Shown: positions 7,359 to 14,313 of the stretch, in pieces
Layout: every line of letters begins with the position of its first letter
How positions within the stretch are numbered: position 1 is the first letter of the stretch
Origin: Planctomycetaceae bacterium
GTDB taxonomy: Bacteria > Planctomycetota > Planctomycetia > Pirellulales > UBA1268
Direction: 5' to 3'
Assembly (NCBI GenBank): GCA_009691925.1
Contig: SIAG01000058.1
Location: 1-14,313 of the forward strand
DNA: 14,313 nt
Position numbers and translations under genes: made by a program
Notes under the pieces: generated by a model
The model's input: only the letters and a program-made list of their open reading frames with translations
Databases searched by the model: none
Told to the model about the DNA's origin: nothing

Positions 7359-8819
7359 TCAGCTGAGCACGTCACGGATGATGTGTCCGTGGACATCCGT
7401 CAGCCGCATATCGCGACCGCTGAAGCGGTACGTCAGCCGCGTGTGATCGATGCCCATCAGATGGAGCATCGTCGCGTGGAGGTCGTGGGTCTGGAATTTC
7501 TTCTCCACGACCCGATAGCCGTAGTCGTCGGTCGCCCCGACCGTCACGCCCCCCTTCACGCCCCCCCCGGCCATCCACATCGAGTAGGCCTGGGGATTGT
7601 GGTCGCGCCCGTCGCCCCCCTGGGCAAAGGGCGTGCGACCGAATTCACCGCTCCAGACGACGAGCGTCGAGTCGAGCATGCCGCGCTGCCGGAGGTCGCG
7701 GATCAGCGCCGCGATCGGCTGGTCGACCGCACGGGCATTGGCGGCATGCCCCTCCCGCAGATTGCCATGCTGATCCCAGCGGTCGGTGCCGACCGAGGTG
7801 CAGGTCAATTCGACGAACCTCACCCCCCGCTCCACCATCCGCCGTGCGAGGAGACACTCGTTGGCAAAAATCCGCGTCGGCTCGTTCTCGGAATCGCACC
7901 CGTAGTCGTGTTTGATCGAATCGGTCTCCCCCGAGAGGTCGAGAAGATCGGGGACTGACGTCTGCATCCGGTAGGCAAGCTCCTGATTGGCGATCGCGCT
8001 TTCGAGAGCGTCAGGCGCCTCCCCCTCGCCGCTGAGCCGGGCCGCGAAGGAACGATCGAGCCCGCGGGCGAAGTCGAGTTTGGCGATCTGGCCATCCCTC
8101 GAACCGTCCCGGCGGCTGACATTCGACAGCCCCGTGGCGGTCGGCTTGAACACCGATCCCTGAAACGTGGCGGGCAGGAAGCCGTTGGTGAAGTTGTCGA
8201 GCCCGCCCGGCGGGATCAGGCCACCGTTGACGACGATGTAGCCGGGGAGATCGTCGTTCTCGCTCCCCAGGCCGTAGGTAGTCCACGCCCCCATGCTCGG
8301 CCTTCCCTGCAGCCCGCTGCCGGTGTGGAGGAAGTAGTTGGCGTTGGTGTGCTCGGGGAACTCACTGGTCATCGAGCGGATCACCGCCAGCTCGTCGGCG
8401 ACCGAGCCGATGTGCGGGAAGAGATCACTGACCGGCAGGCCGCACGCCCCGTACGGCTTGAACTTCCACAGGCTGGGGAGAATCGTGCCGACGTTGTTGA
8501 ACTGCGTCTGGTCGACCTTAAACAGATCGCGGGGGTTCTTCCCGGCATCCTGCTCGAGCCGCGGCTTCGGGTCGAAGCTGTCGACCTGGGACACGCCGCC
8601 GTCCATGTAGAGGAAGATGACGTTCTTCGCCGTTGCGGGGTGGTGGTTGACCGGCGCCACAGAATCGGCTCGGGCCGCTTCGGCGTGGAGGAGGGCCGCC
8701 GCCGCCATCCCTCCGAATCCGCACGACGCCTGGGCGAGAAGAGCGCGGCGCGAGAGCGCAGCGGGACGGTAGCGCCGGCAGTGGTGACCGGGGCCGCTGC
8801 GGGGAGGATTGCGGCTCAT
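7359..8819 (-). CDS. DUF1501 family secreted protein, second copy
   Basis: This 486-residue protein is of the same family as the DUF1501 protein at 813-2276 and almost the same length. The N-terminus carries twin Arg in a Tat-like context (LSRRALLAQ, 22-30) followed by a hydrophobic, Ala-rich stretch (33-50). Shared motifs are IFLYMDGGVSQVDSFDPK (68-85), MGAWTTYGLGSEND, VVWSGEFGRTP, GRDHNPQAYSMWMAGGG (404-420) and GIDHTRLTYRFSGRDMRL close to the C-terminus. The Asp/His cluster of the phosphatase/sulfatase-type fold is kept. The ATG at 8819 overlaps the stop of the DUF1553 gene (TGA 8818-8816), so the two are translationally coupled. It is the last gene of the - strand operon. As for the family, the substrate is unknown; export through Tat fits a folded metalloprotein acting in the periplasm or at the surface. 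Confidence 0.95.
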   Translation of the reverse strand: MSRNPPRSGPGHHCRRYRPAALSRRALLAQASCGFGGMAAAALLHAEAARADSVAPVNHHPATAKNVIFLYMDGGVSQVDSFDPKPRLEQDAGKNPRDLFKVDQTQFNNVGTILPSLWKFKPYGACGLPVSDLFPHIGSVADELAVIRSMTSEFPEHTNANYFLHTGSGLQGRPSMGAWTTYGLGSENDDLPGYIVVNGGLIPPGGLDNFTNGFLPATFQGSVFKPTATGLSNVSRRDGSRDGQIAKLDFARGLDRSFAARLSGEGEAPDALESAIANQELAYRMQTSVPDLLDLSGETDSIKHDYGCDSENEPTRIFANECLLARRMVERGVRFVELTCTSVGTDRWDQHGNLREGHAANARAVDQPIAALIRDLRQRGMLDSTLVVWSGEFGRTPFAQGGDGRDHNPQAYSMWMAGGGVKGGVTVGATDDYGYRVVEKKFQTHDLHATMLHLMGIDHTRLTYRFSGRDMRLTDVHGHIIRDVLS

Positions 8820-11800
8820 GGGATGAAGATGAACTCCTTGGCGTTGACAAGCGCGTGGGCGAGATCAGCCCACGCTGCGGAAAGCCGCTGATCAGCGGCG
8901 AAATCCCCTCCATGGAGCGCCGTCTGGGCGACGAGGAATCCCCGCGCCGCGGCCACCTCGTCGGGCGATGGAACGCGGGCGAAGGCCTCGCGGTACATTT
9001 TCACGATTGAATCGTCGACGCTCGGGGCTGAAGCGGCCAGGATCCGCGCGGCCCACCGCCCCGACTGCTCGACGACAAACGGATCATTCATGAGGGTCAG
9101 CGCCTGCGCCGGCACGTTGGTGATATTCCGCCGCCCCATCGCCTGGAACGGCACCGGCATGTCGAAGGCCAGGGGGATCGCCGGGAGGAAGTTGCGCCGG
9201 ATCCTCGTGTAGATGCTGCGGCGGCCATCGCCATCCAGCGGCCCCGACCCCGGCTTGCCGCGGCCTTCGTGGAAGTCCGACAGCGCCACCTCTACCGGCG
9301 GGCCACCGACCTTCGGATCGAGCCGGCCCGACACGGCCAGGATCTTGTCACGGACCGCCTCACCTTCGAGCCTCCGGAGCGGGAAGTGGTGGAGGAGGCG
9401 GTTCGTGGGATCACGTTCCACCGCCCGCGGATCGGCCACCGATTGCATTCGCCAGGTGCTGCTGGTGACGATCTCCTTCACCAACCGCTTCATGCTCCAT
9501 CCTTCCTCCCGGAAACGGACCGCGAGGGTATCGAGGAGGGCGCGAGCGCCGGCATCGGCAAACGGTTCGCCGAGCTTGCCGAAATTGTCGGGCGTGGGGA
9601 CCAGACCGCGTCCGAAGAGGTGATGCCAGAACCGATTCACCGCCACCCGGGCCGTGAGGGGATTCGACGGATCGAGGACCCGACCGGCCAGTTCCCGGCG
9701 CCCCGACGACGATGCCGGCCAGACGGGCTGTTGACCGCCGTCGACTGCCTCGAGGAATCGTCGTGGCACGATCGCCGCGGGACGGGCGGCCGACCCCTTG
9801 GCGAGGACGGGATGATCGACGCCGTTGCCATCGAGGATCGCCGGGGCGATGGCCGAGGCGAGTTTGGCCGTCGCCGTGATCGTGGCGCGGGCCGCCTCCA
9901 GTTCCCGAGCCTGGGAGAGAAGCGTCGTGGCCGGCCCCCCCTTCCAATCGATCGCCGGATCGGCGAGTAACCGCTCGAGGACCGCGGACAGCTCCCAGGC
10001 ACGGGGGCCGGTGGAAAGCGTCCCATCACGCGCGGCGGCGAGGGCCGCGGTGACGAGCTCGCTGACCACCGAATCGAGCGCGGCGGCGTCGCCCCCGTCG
10101 GCCGGCAGAAGCCGCGCCACGGCGACAAGGAACGGATCGGCACGCTTCGGCTCGGTCGGCGAGGCGACGACTTCGGCAACGTCGGCGCTCCCGGCGATCG
10201 GCACGTACTCGACATGAACAAGATGCCCCCGCTGCCAGTCGAGGTCGCTCCCCAGATCCTGCCGCACCCACTTCCACTCCCCCTGGGTGTCGACCGTCTG
10301 GAGGGTGGAGCCGTAGAGCGGCCCGACAAGGAGGATATGGCTGTCGACGCAGGTGAAGATCTGGAGATGCCCACGGACCCGGTGCCAGACGGTGCCCCCT
10401 TCGATCCGCACCTTCGGGGTCCGAAGGACACGCCCGGCCCGATCAGCGCCGCCGAGGGCCCCGGCTTCCCGCTCCCCGCTGGACTGCAGCCCGGCCCACA
10501 GGCTGTCGAAGTGGGCAGAGGAGGTTGGCTCGAGGCGGAGGCGGTCCGGTTGCCCCTCCACGCCGGCCTCCACCCGCGCCTGCCCGGCCGGCCGCGGCCG
10601 CAGCCCCCAGGCGAAGCCGTCGTCGATCAGTGGCGTCGCCCCCTCCGCCCGGGAGTAGTCGGCGATGACGATCTCGCCGCCGGCCCCCTCTCCCTCGTGC
10701 TTCAGGCCCAGGAGCACCTCGCGGGGAGGGAGCGCCGCGGCGATCCGCGCGGCGCGAGCGGCGGGTTCGGTGACCGTCTCCCCGGAGAGCACGACCGCAG
10801 CCGCGCGGCCGAGCCGGAGCCGCGCCTCGGCATCGTGGGTGTCGAGGCGTCTGGCGACTTCGCGGTTGGCGGCCATCGATTCAAACGGCACCTGCCGGTA
10901 GCTGCTCGAAGCGAGCGTGCCGGCGATGGCGTAGTAATCCTCCTTGGAGATGGCGTCGAACTTGTGGTCGTGGCAGCGGGCGCATCCCAGCGCCATGCCG
11001 AGGAACGCCTTCCCGAAGGTATCGACCCGGTTGTCAGCGCGGTCGGCCGCATCCTGGGCAATGTCGACCGGCGAATGAATCTCCTCGCCGAGATACCAGA
11101 AACCGGTGCCGATCACCGACAGGTCGGCCCCGGCGGCGTTCAGCCGGGGGGAGTCGAGAAGGTCTCCTGCGATCTGCTCGCGGACGAACTGGTCGTAGGG
11201 GAGATCAGCGTTGAGGCTGTCGATGACCCAATCGCGATACCGCCAGGCGTTGGGGATGGGGAAGTCGAACTCGTGGCCGCGGGTCTCGCCGTAGCGGACG
11301 ACGTCGAGCCAGTGGCGGGCAAACCGCTCGCCGAAGTGGGGGGACGCGAGGAGGTCGTCGACGAACTTCTCGAACGCGAGCGGATCGGGATCGGCGACGA
11401 CGCGGTCGACCTCGGCCGGATCGGCCGGAAGGCCGGTGAGCAGCTCGGCGGCCCGGCGGACGAGCTGCGCCCGCGAAGCCTCCGGCGCCGGGGCGAGCCC
11501 GGCGGCCTCCAGACGCGCAAGGACAAAACGGTCGATGTCGCTGCGGCACCAGCCGACGGCCCCGACCGGGGGGACCGGCACGCTCTGCGGCGGCTGCCAG
11601 CACCAGTGATCGGCCTTGCGGGCGGCGATATCGAAGACCGTCGCACCGGCCTCCACCGCGCCCTCGACAGGCCAGGGGAGGCCGCGGCGAACCCATTCCT
11701 CGAGCGTGGCGATCGCCTCGAGGGGCAGCCGGCCATCTGGCGGCATCTGAAGCTTGCCGTCATAGCGGACGACCTCGACGAGCAGACTCTGCTCCGGCTT

Positions 11801-12073
11801 CCCAGGCGTGGCCAGCCCCTCGTGGCCGAGGGTCTCGGAACGGGTGTCAAAGGAGAGATTTCCCTCCGGTTCGCCGGCCGCGCGGGAGTGGCAGGCCGAG
11901 CAATGCTCGAGGAGCAGCGGCCGGACCCGCGATTCAAAGAACTCGGCGTCCGCGGCCGAAGGTGCCGCGGGCAGTTCAGCGGCGGCTCCTGTCAAGCCGA
12001 CAACGGCCGCTGCAAGCGTCCCCCAGAGCGCCACGACGATCCCCCGGCGACCGCCGACTTTGAAACATGCCAC
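8816..12073 (-). CDS. PSD1/DUF1549/DUF1553 planctomycete cytochrome-type protein
   Basis: This complete 1085-residue protein has a hydrophobic N-terminal signal (about 10-32, ending AAA before ELPAAPS). It has a PSD1 cytochrome-c-like domain with heme motif CSACH (C58-H62) and a likely distal Met in LQMPP (M110). DUF1549 follows at about 178-385, with RHWLDVVRYGETRGHEFD and a second CxxCH, CARCHDHKFD (C364-H368). A middle region of about 400 residues includes a beta-rich part (IFTCVDSHILLVGPLYGS). DUF1553 lies at about 795-1050, with NPLTARVAVNRFWHHLFGRG and KEIVTSSTWRMQS. The start is GTG at 12073: GGAGGA lies seven bases upstream on the - strand, and an ATG nearby is out of frame. Two hemes suggest electron transfer outside the cytoplasmic membrane. 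The DUF1501 partner follows with an ATGA overlap. Confidence 0.95.
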   Translation of the reverse strand: MACFKVGGRRGIVVALWGTLAAAVVGLTGAAAELPAAPSAADAEFFESRVRPLLLEHCSACHSRAAGEPEGNLSFDTRSETLGHEGLATPGKPEQSLLVEVVRYDGKLQMPPDGRLPLEAIATLEEWVRRGLPWPVEGAVEAGATVFDIAARKADHWCWQPPQSVPVPPVGAVGWCRSDIDRFVLARLEAAGLAPAPEASRAQLVRRAAELLTGLPADPAEVDRVVADPDPLAFEKFVDDLLASPHFGERFARHWLDVVRYGETRGHEFDFPIPNAWRYRDWVIDSLNADLPYDQFVREQIAGDLLDSPRLNAAGADLSVIGTGFWYLGEEIHSPVDIAQDAADRADNRVDTFGKAFLGMALGCARCHDHKFDAISKEDYYAIAGTLASSSYRQVPFESMAANREVARRLDTHDAEARLRLGRAAAVVLSGETVTEPAARAARIAAALPPREVLLGLKHEGEGAGGEIVIADYSRAEGATPLIDDGFAWGLRPRPAGQARVEAGVEGQPDRLRLEPTSSAHFDSLWAGLQSSGEREAGALGGADRAGRVLRTPKVRIEGGTVWHRVRGHLQIFTCVDSHILLVGPLYGSTLQTVDTQGEWKWVRQDLGSDLDWQRGHLVHVEYVPIAGSADVAEVVASPTEPKRADPFLVAVARLLPADGGDAAALDSVVSELVTAALAAARDGTLSTGPRAWELSAVLERLLADPAIDWKGGPATTLLSQARELEAARATITATAKLASAIAPAILDGNGVDHPVLAKGSAARPAAIVPRRFLEAVDGGQQPVWPASSSGRRELAGRVLDPSNPLTARVAVNRFWHHLFGRGLVPTPDNFGKLGEPFADAGARALLDTLAVRFREEGWSMKRLVKEIVTSSTWRMQSVADPRAVERDPTNRLLHHFPLRRLEGEAVRDKILAVSGRLDPKVGGPPVEVALSDFHEGRGKPGSGPLDGDGRRSIYTRIRRNFLPAIPLAFDMPVPFQAMGRRNITNVPAQALTLMNDPFVVEQSGRWAARILAASAPSVDDSIVKMYREAFARVPSPDEVAAARGFLVAQTALHGGDFAADQRLSAAWADLAHALVNAKEFIFIP

Positions 12074-12223
12074 GTCGATGTCCTCCGAGGGCCACGGGGG
12101 CCGGGGGCTCGATGTCCCGCTCGCCCCCGATCGGCCGCCACGCCGACGGCGGGCAGCAGATCTATTTTACCTCCCCGCCGCCCGATCGGTACCGCGAAAA
12201 CCGGCCTCGATTCCCGCGGCCTT

Positions 12224-13189
12224 TCACCGCAGTGGCGGGCCGGCGAGATCCTCGCCGTCGATCGAGAGGACCTGGAAGTGGTGGACGGCCGGCACATCGG
12301 CCTTCCACGCCCACACGACCTTCCGCTCCGGTGACACCTCGACGAGGCGTTCGCCATGTTTGCCGACATGGTAGCTGGCGATCATCGTATTGCCGTTGGG
12401 GAGCCGCTGAATCCCACAGGCGTCGGCGATGGCACCGTCGACTTCGCTTGTGTCAATCTGCCAGCGGATCTTCCCCTCCTTTTCGAACTCAACGACCCGG
12501 TTGCCGTTGGTGAGGCCGGCGAGGATGCCGCCGTCGGCGAGCGTGATCGCCGTGAACGGCCAGGTGTTGAGCTCCGGGGCGGCGGGATCGCGTGTGCCGA
12601 TCCGCCCGAGCTCCTTGCCGGTGGCGTTGTAGCGGATGATCGCGAAGTCGAAGAGGTGGGGGCAGAGGTAGGTGCCGTCGGCCTGCTTGCGGCTCATCCG
12701 GGTCTGCATGTGGCCATTGGCCTTCTGGCAGAGAAGCGGGAACTCGACCTTCACCGTGCCGTCGGCGGCGATCTCGAGGAGCCGTGGATTCGGCCCCGCC
12801 TCGGTGAGGACGTAGGTCCCCTCGGCGGTCTTCTGGATGCTGTTGACCTCCTCCTGCGTGCCGTCGTAGCGCCACACCACCCGATCGGCGGCGCCATCCC
12901 GGCCACGCTCGATCTCGACAGCCGCCCCCCCGGGGCCACCGTCGCCGCGCGAGAGCGCAAGGAGGACGTTGCCGCCAGGGAGGACCCACCCCTCGCGCGT
13001 GTTCGCCGGATAGCTCCACTCGACCTTCCCCTCGGCGTGATCGGGGGAGATCTCGACAATCGCCGTCCGTGGCCCGCAGACAAGCACGCGGCGCGACGGC
13101 GCCCCCTCGGCAAGCCCCTCGGCGAACACCGAGTGAAGGGCCGCGGCGATCACGGCCAAGAGGAGCGTGGAGGAACGGAAGGAAGACAT
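12224..13189 (-). CDS. Secreted beta-propeller protein (PQQ/arylsulfotransferase-like repeats)
   Basis: This 321-residue protein starts at ATG 13189; GGAG (13200-13197) lies seven bases upstream and favours it over the TTG at 13192. Residues 1-23 form a clear signal peptide (LLLAVIAAALHSVFA before EG). The rest is made of short repeated strands of the kind seen in PQQ-like and arylsulfotransferase-like propellers: IVEISPDHAEGKVEWSYP (44-61), LPGGNVLLALSRGD (70-83), RLLEIAADGTVKVEFPL, TLADGGILAGLTNGNRVVEF and LPNGNTMIASYHV (263-275) followed by LVEVSPERKVVWAW. Each repeat pairs a 'decision text' strand (LPGGN, LADGG, LPNGN) with an outer strand ending in Trp or an aromatic residue. No catalytic His for sulfotransfer is evident. 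It is the first gene of the - strand operon, 150 bases before the PSD1 gene, so it may bind a substrate or partner for that module. Confidence 0.82.
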   Translation of the reverse strand: MSSFRSSTLLLAVIAAALHSVFAEGLAEGAPSRRVLVCGPRTAIVEISPDHAEGKVEWSYPANTREGWVLPGGNVLLALSRGDGGPGGAAVEIERGRDGAADRVVWRYDGTQEEVNSIQKTAEGTYVLTEAGPNPRLLEIAADGTVKVEFPLLCQKANGHMQTRMSRKQADGTYLCPHLFDFAIIRYNATGKELGRIGTRDPAAPELNTWPFTAITLADGGILAGLTNGNRVVEFEKEGKIRWQIDTSEVDGAIADACGIQRLPNGNTMIASYHVGKHGERLVEVSPERKVVWAWKADVPAVHHFQVLSIDGEDLAGPPLR

Positions 13190-13238
13190 CAAGCGGCTCC
13201 GACGGCGAGTGAGTGGGGTCGAGAGTGGGGCTCGGCAG

Positions 13239-13260
13239 GCACCGGTGCTGAAAGCATGCT
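13239..13260. promoter_or_regulatory. Two perfect palindromes upstream of the propeller operon
   Basis: GCACCGGTGC (13239-13248) and AGCATGCT (13253-13260) are both perfect palindromes, four bases apart, 50-71 bases upstream of the propeller ATG on its strand. Such a place suits an operator, but no known regulator motif is recognised. Confidence 0.3.
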
Positions 13261-13373
13261 ACCCGATCGCCCTCCCGGCCAGAGCGACGCTCCCCGCTTG
13301 TGGTCGCGACCGGCTCGGCGGAGAATCCGCGCTCGGGTCATCCAGCCCGGCCCATCCCGTTTCCACGGCCATT

Positions 13374-13790
13374 ATGGCCACCAACAACAGCCCCCGATCC
13401 GCCCCGGCCACCGCCGACCATGGCCCGACTTCAGGGCAAGCCTCGCGGCCGAACCCCTGCAAATGGAACGACATCAACCTCCTCCTCGACGTCGTCCGCA
13501 TGCTGCTGTTCGCGGCGGAGTGCCTCGCCGCGGTCATCGTCCGCCATGTCTTTTCGCCCAGCCCCGGAGCCACGCGCTGGAAGCTTTGGGGGGCGACTAC
13601 GACGCCTGGGTTGGAATCCAGCTCGGGCTACTGGAGTGCTCGCCGGCGGGATCCACCTCCATGTCATGTTTCCCGGTCGCGTGTCTCCACGATGGTCGCC
13701 AGTGGTTGGAGCGGCCGGCCCAACGGGCGCGTCGACGAGGGAATGCAAACGATCCACAGCGTCATCCTCCTACTCATGCTTCCCCCCTGA
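13374..13790 (+). pseudogene. Possible multiply frameshifted membrane-protein reading frame
   Basis: An ATG at 13374 opens MATNNSPRSAPATADHG and continues through a hydrophobic helix (NDINLLLDVVRMLLF, then AAECLAAVIVRHVF). Around 13555-13580 the protein-like composition and GC-rich third positions leave this frame. They continue one base earlier (LGGDYDAWVGIQLGLLE), then again one base earlier (VLAGGIHLHVMFPGRV, about 13640-13685), and finally return to the first frame (PNGRVDEGMQTIHSVILLLM) ending at TGA 13788-13790. Three successive shifts of the same sign fit three single-base losses in one old gene of about 140 residues. No Shine-Dalgarno precedes 13374 and no family is recognised. It may instead be non-coding sequence with chance open stretches. 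Confidence 0.35.
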
Positions 13791-13813
13791 CGGGGGCTTC
13801 CCGTGGCCGCGGC

Positions 13814-13846
13814 TGTGCTCAGCGTCCAGCCGCCGGCGTGAGCACA
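13814..13846. repeat. Inverted repeat TGTGCTCA / TGAGCACA
   Basis: Perfect eight-base arms at 13814-13821 and 13839-13846 are separated by 17 bases of GC-rich sequence and followed by TTTG. This could be a stem-loop in RNA (terminator or RNA element). The spacer is too long for a simple dimeric operator. Confidence 0.5.
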
Positions 13847-13862
13847 TTTGCGATCAGCCAAT

Positions 13863-13896
13863 CTGTAGGACGATCGACTCTGTACGACGATCGACG
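13863..13896. repeat. Two tandem 17-bp units with CGATCG core
   Basis: CTGTAGGACGATCGACT (13863-13879) is followed directly by CTGTACGACGATCGACG (13880-13896), with two differences in 17. Each unit contains the palindrome CGATCG. The second unit together with GTACA at 13900-13904 also makes an inverted repeat with TGTAC (13881-13885). The layout resembles iterated protein-binding sites. Confidence 0.6.
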
Positions 13897-14014
13897 CATG
13901 TACAGACGCTGGCATCGGTTTGCCAGAAAAAACCGTCCTCCTTCTCCAATCGCTCCGTCGCAAATCGGCCTACCCTCGAATAGCCGAGATATCGCGAAAA
14001 GTTGGGACAACCCT

Positions 14015-14049
14015 AGCCACTTTGCCCTTTTTCCCCGCCGGAAGTGGCT
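14015..14049. repeat. Inverted repeat AGCCACTT / AAGTGGCT
   Basis: Perfect eight-base arms at 14015-14022 and 14042-14049 flank a 19-base loop that contains a run of T and C. It could form a stem-loop in RNA. No T-run follows the second arm beyond TTTT at 14049-14052, so it might act as a weak terminator on the + strand. Confidence 0.45.
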
Positions 14050-14134
14050 TTTCCGCAAACCATCGGCTACGCTGCGGGGGGTTTTGACCCGAGCATTGCG
14101 GCGGAAAACAACAGCCCCGTGCTGGATTTCGCGG

Positions 14135-14154
14135 TTGATTGGGATTGACTGGGA
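14135..14154. repeat. Two tandem 10-bp units TTGAYTGGGA
   Basis: TTGATTGGGA (14135-14144) and TTGACTGGGA (14145-14154) are adjacent and differ at one base. They lie about 140 bases upstream of the possible gene start at 14289, at a spacing of one helical turn, as seen in direct-repeat regulator sites. Confidence 0.5.
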
Positions 14155-14288
14155 TGCTGCCCAAATCCGATTTTGACAAGCGTCTTGCTTGCCTTCAGCC
14201 GATGAACGACAGTGTTTTTTCGTCGCGTCGAATGGGGCGGAATCCGGTCCAGAGCATTTTTTATTGCTTCGCTTGAAGTGGAGATTCG

Positions 14289-14313
14289 ATGTCTGCCGTC
14301 CCATCGTCCGTAC
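14289..14313 (+). CDS. Possible start of a gene that leaves the window
   Basis: ATG at 14289 is preceded by GGAG at 14280-14283 with a five-base gap, and the frame stays open to the window edge (MSAVPSSV). Only eight residues are visible, so no family can be named. The TTGACA at 14173-14178 upstream has no matching -10 at normal spacing. Confidence 0.4.

Larger units (their letters stand above)
13193..14288. other. Long stretch without a confident intact gene
   Basis: After the propeller gene no open frame on either strand has both a ribosome binding site and a convincing protein. The first part should hold the - strand operon promoter. The middle holds the possible broken gene at 13374-13790. 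From about 13800 the base composition becomes less GC-rich, and inverted and tandem repeats accumulate (see the separate entries). The 606-residue + strand frame running through here is mostly antisense to the propeller gene and is not accepted. Confidence 0.6.

Noticed and set aside
10214..12334. A 706-codon open frame on the + strand
   Set aside because: It lies antisense to the PSD1/DUF1549/DUF1553 gene, which has heme motifs, domain matches and a good ribosome site. Its own protein is low-complexity and matches no family; high GC keeps antisense frames open.
13782..13797. CCCCC-TGAC-GGGGG hairpin as a terminator
   Set aside because: A five-pair stem only, with no T-run after it; likely chance in GC-rich sequence.
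12356..14176. A 606-codon open frame on the + strand
   Set aside because: The first half is antisense to the propeller gene. The rest crosses the region of frame decay and short repeats. Composition is not protein-like over most of its length.
14173..14201. TTGACA as a -35 box
   Set aside because: No -10-like hexamer lies 16-18 bases downstream.
14202..14276. A 24-codon frame starting at ATG 14202
   Set aside because: It has no Shine-Dalgarno and no recognisable features, and it ends just before the better start at 14289.
1..14313. CRISPR arrays, tRNA or rRNA genes, transposases
   Set aside because: No regularly spaced repeats, cloverleaf-like segments, rRNA-like sequence or transposase motifs were seen on either strand.

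Overview
This is a GC-rich, gene-dense window that looks like chromosomal DNA of a planctomycete, most likely in or near the Pirellulales. The evidence is the gene content: two PSD1/DUF1549/DUF1553 cytochrome-type proteins each paired with a DUF1501 protein, and a BBP7-type outer-membrane barrel protein. These families are strongly expanded in Planctomycetota. GTG starts and short overlaps between genes are common here.

Layout. (1) On the + strand, bases 1-4227 hold the 3' end of a DUF1553 gene, a DUF1501 gene, a thermonuclease-fold (SNase) gene and a ketoacyl-synthase-like gene. The last three are joined by GTGA and ATGA stop/start overlaps, so they should be co-translated. (2) A BBP7-like gene at 4247-5734 on the - strand converges on that operon. 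(3) On the + strand follow a transaldolase (5902-6945, with a good Shine-Dalgarno and an extended -10 upstream) and a small two-helix membrane protein (7075-7350). (4) A second operon on the - strand runs from 13189 down to 7359: a secreted beta-propeller protein, a complete 1085-residue diheme PSD1/DUF1549/DUF1553 protein, and a DUF1501 protein that overlaps it by ATGA. (5) Bases 13193-14288 contain no confident intact gene. They hold what looks like a multiply frameshifted reading frame (about 13374-13790), several inverted repeats and two short tandem repeats. A new + strand gene may start at 14289 and leave the window.

How the genes work together. The DUF1553/DUF1501 pairs are typical planctomycete export modules: a cytochrome-c-like secreted protein and a Tat-type secreted protein of the alkaline phosphatase/sulfatase superfamily. 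They are generally thought to be linked to degradation of complex polysaccharides, but no exact substrate can be read here. The two pairs lie on opposite strands and point toward each other, with the BBP7, transaldolase and small membrane genes between them.

The most interesting item is the ketoacyl-synthase-like protein. It keeps the Lys and both His positions of the KAS II fold, but has Asp where the acyl-accepting Cys should be and has lost the usual C-terminal glycine-rich GFGGTN motif. It is therefore probably not a normal condensing enzyme. No complete, obviously new multi-gene system could be demonstrated from sequence alone.
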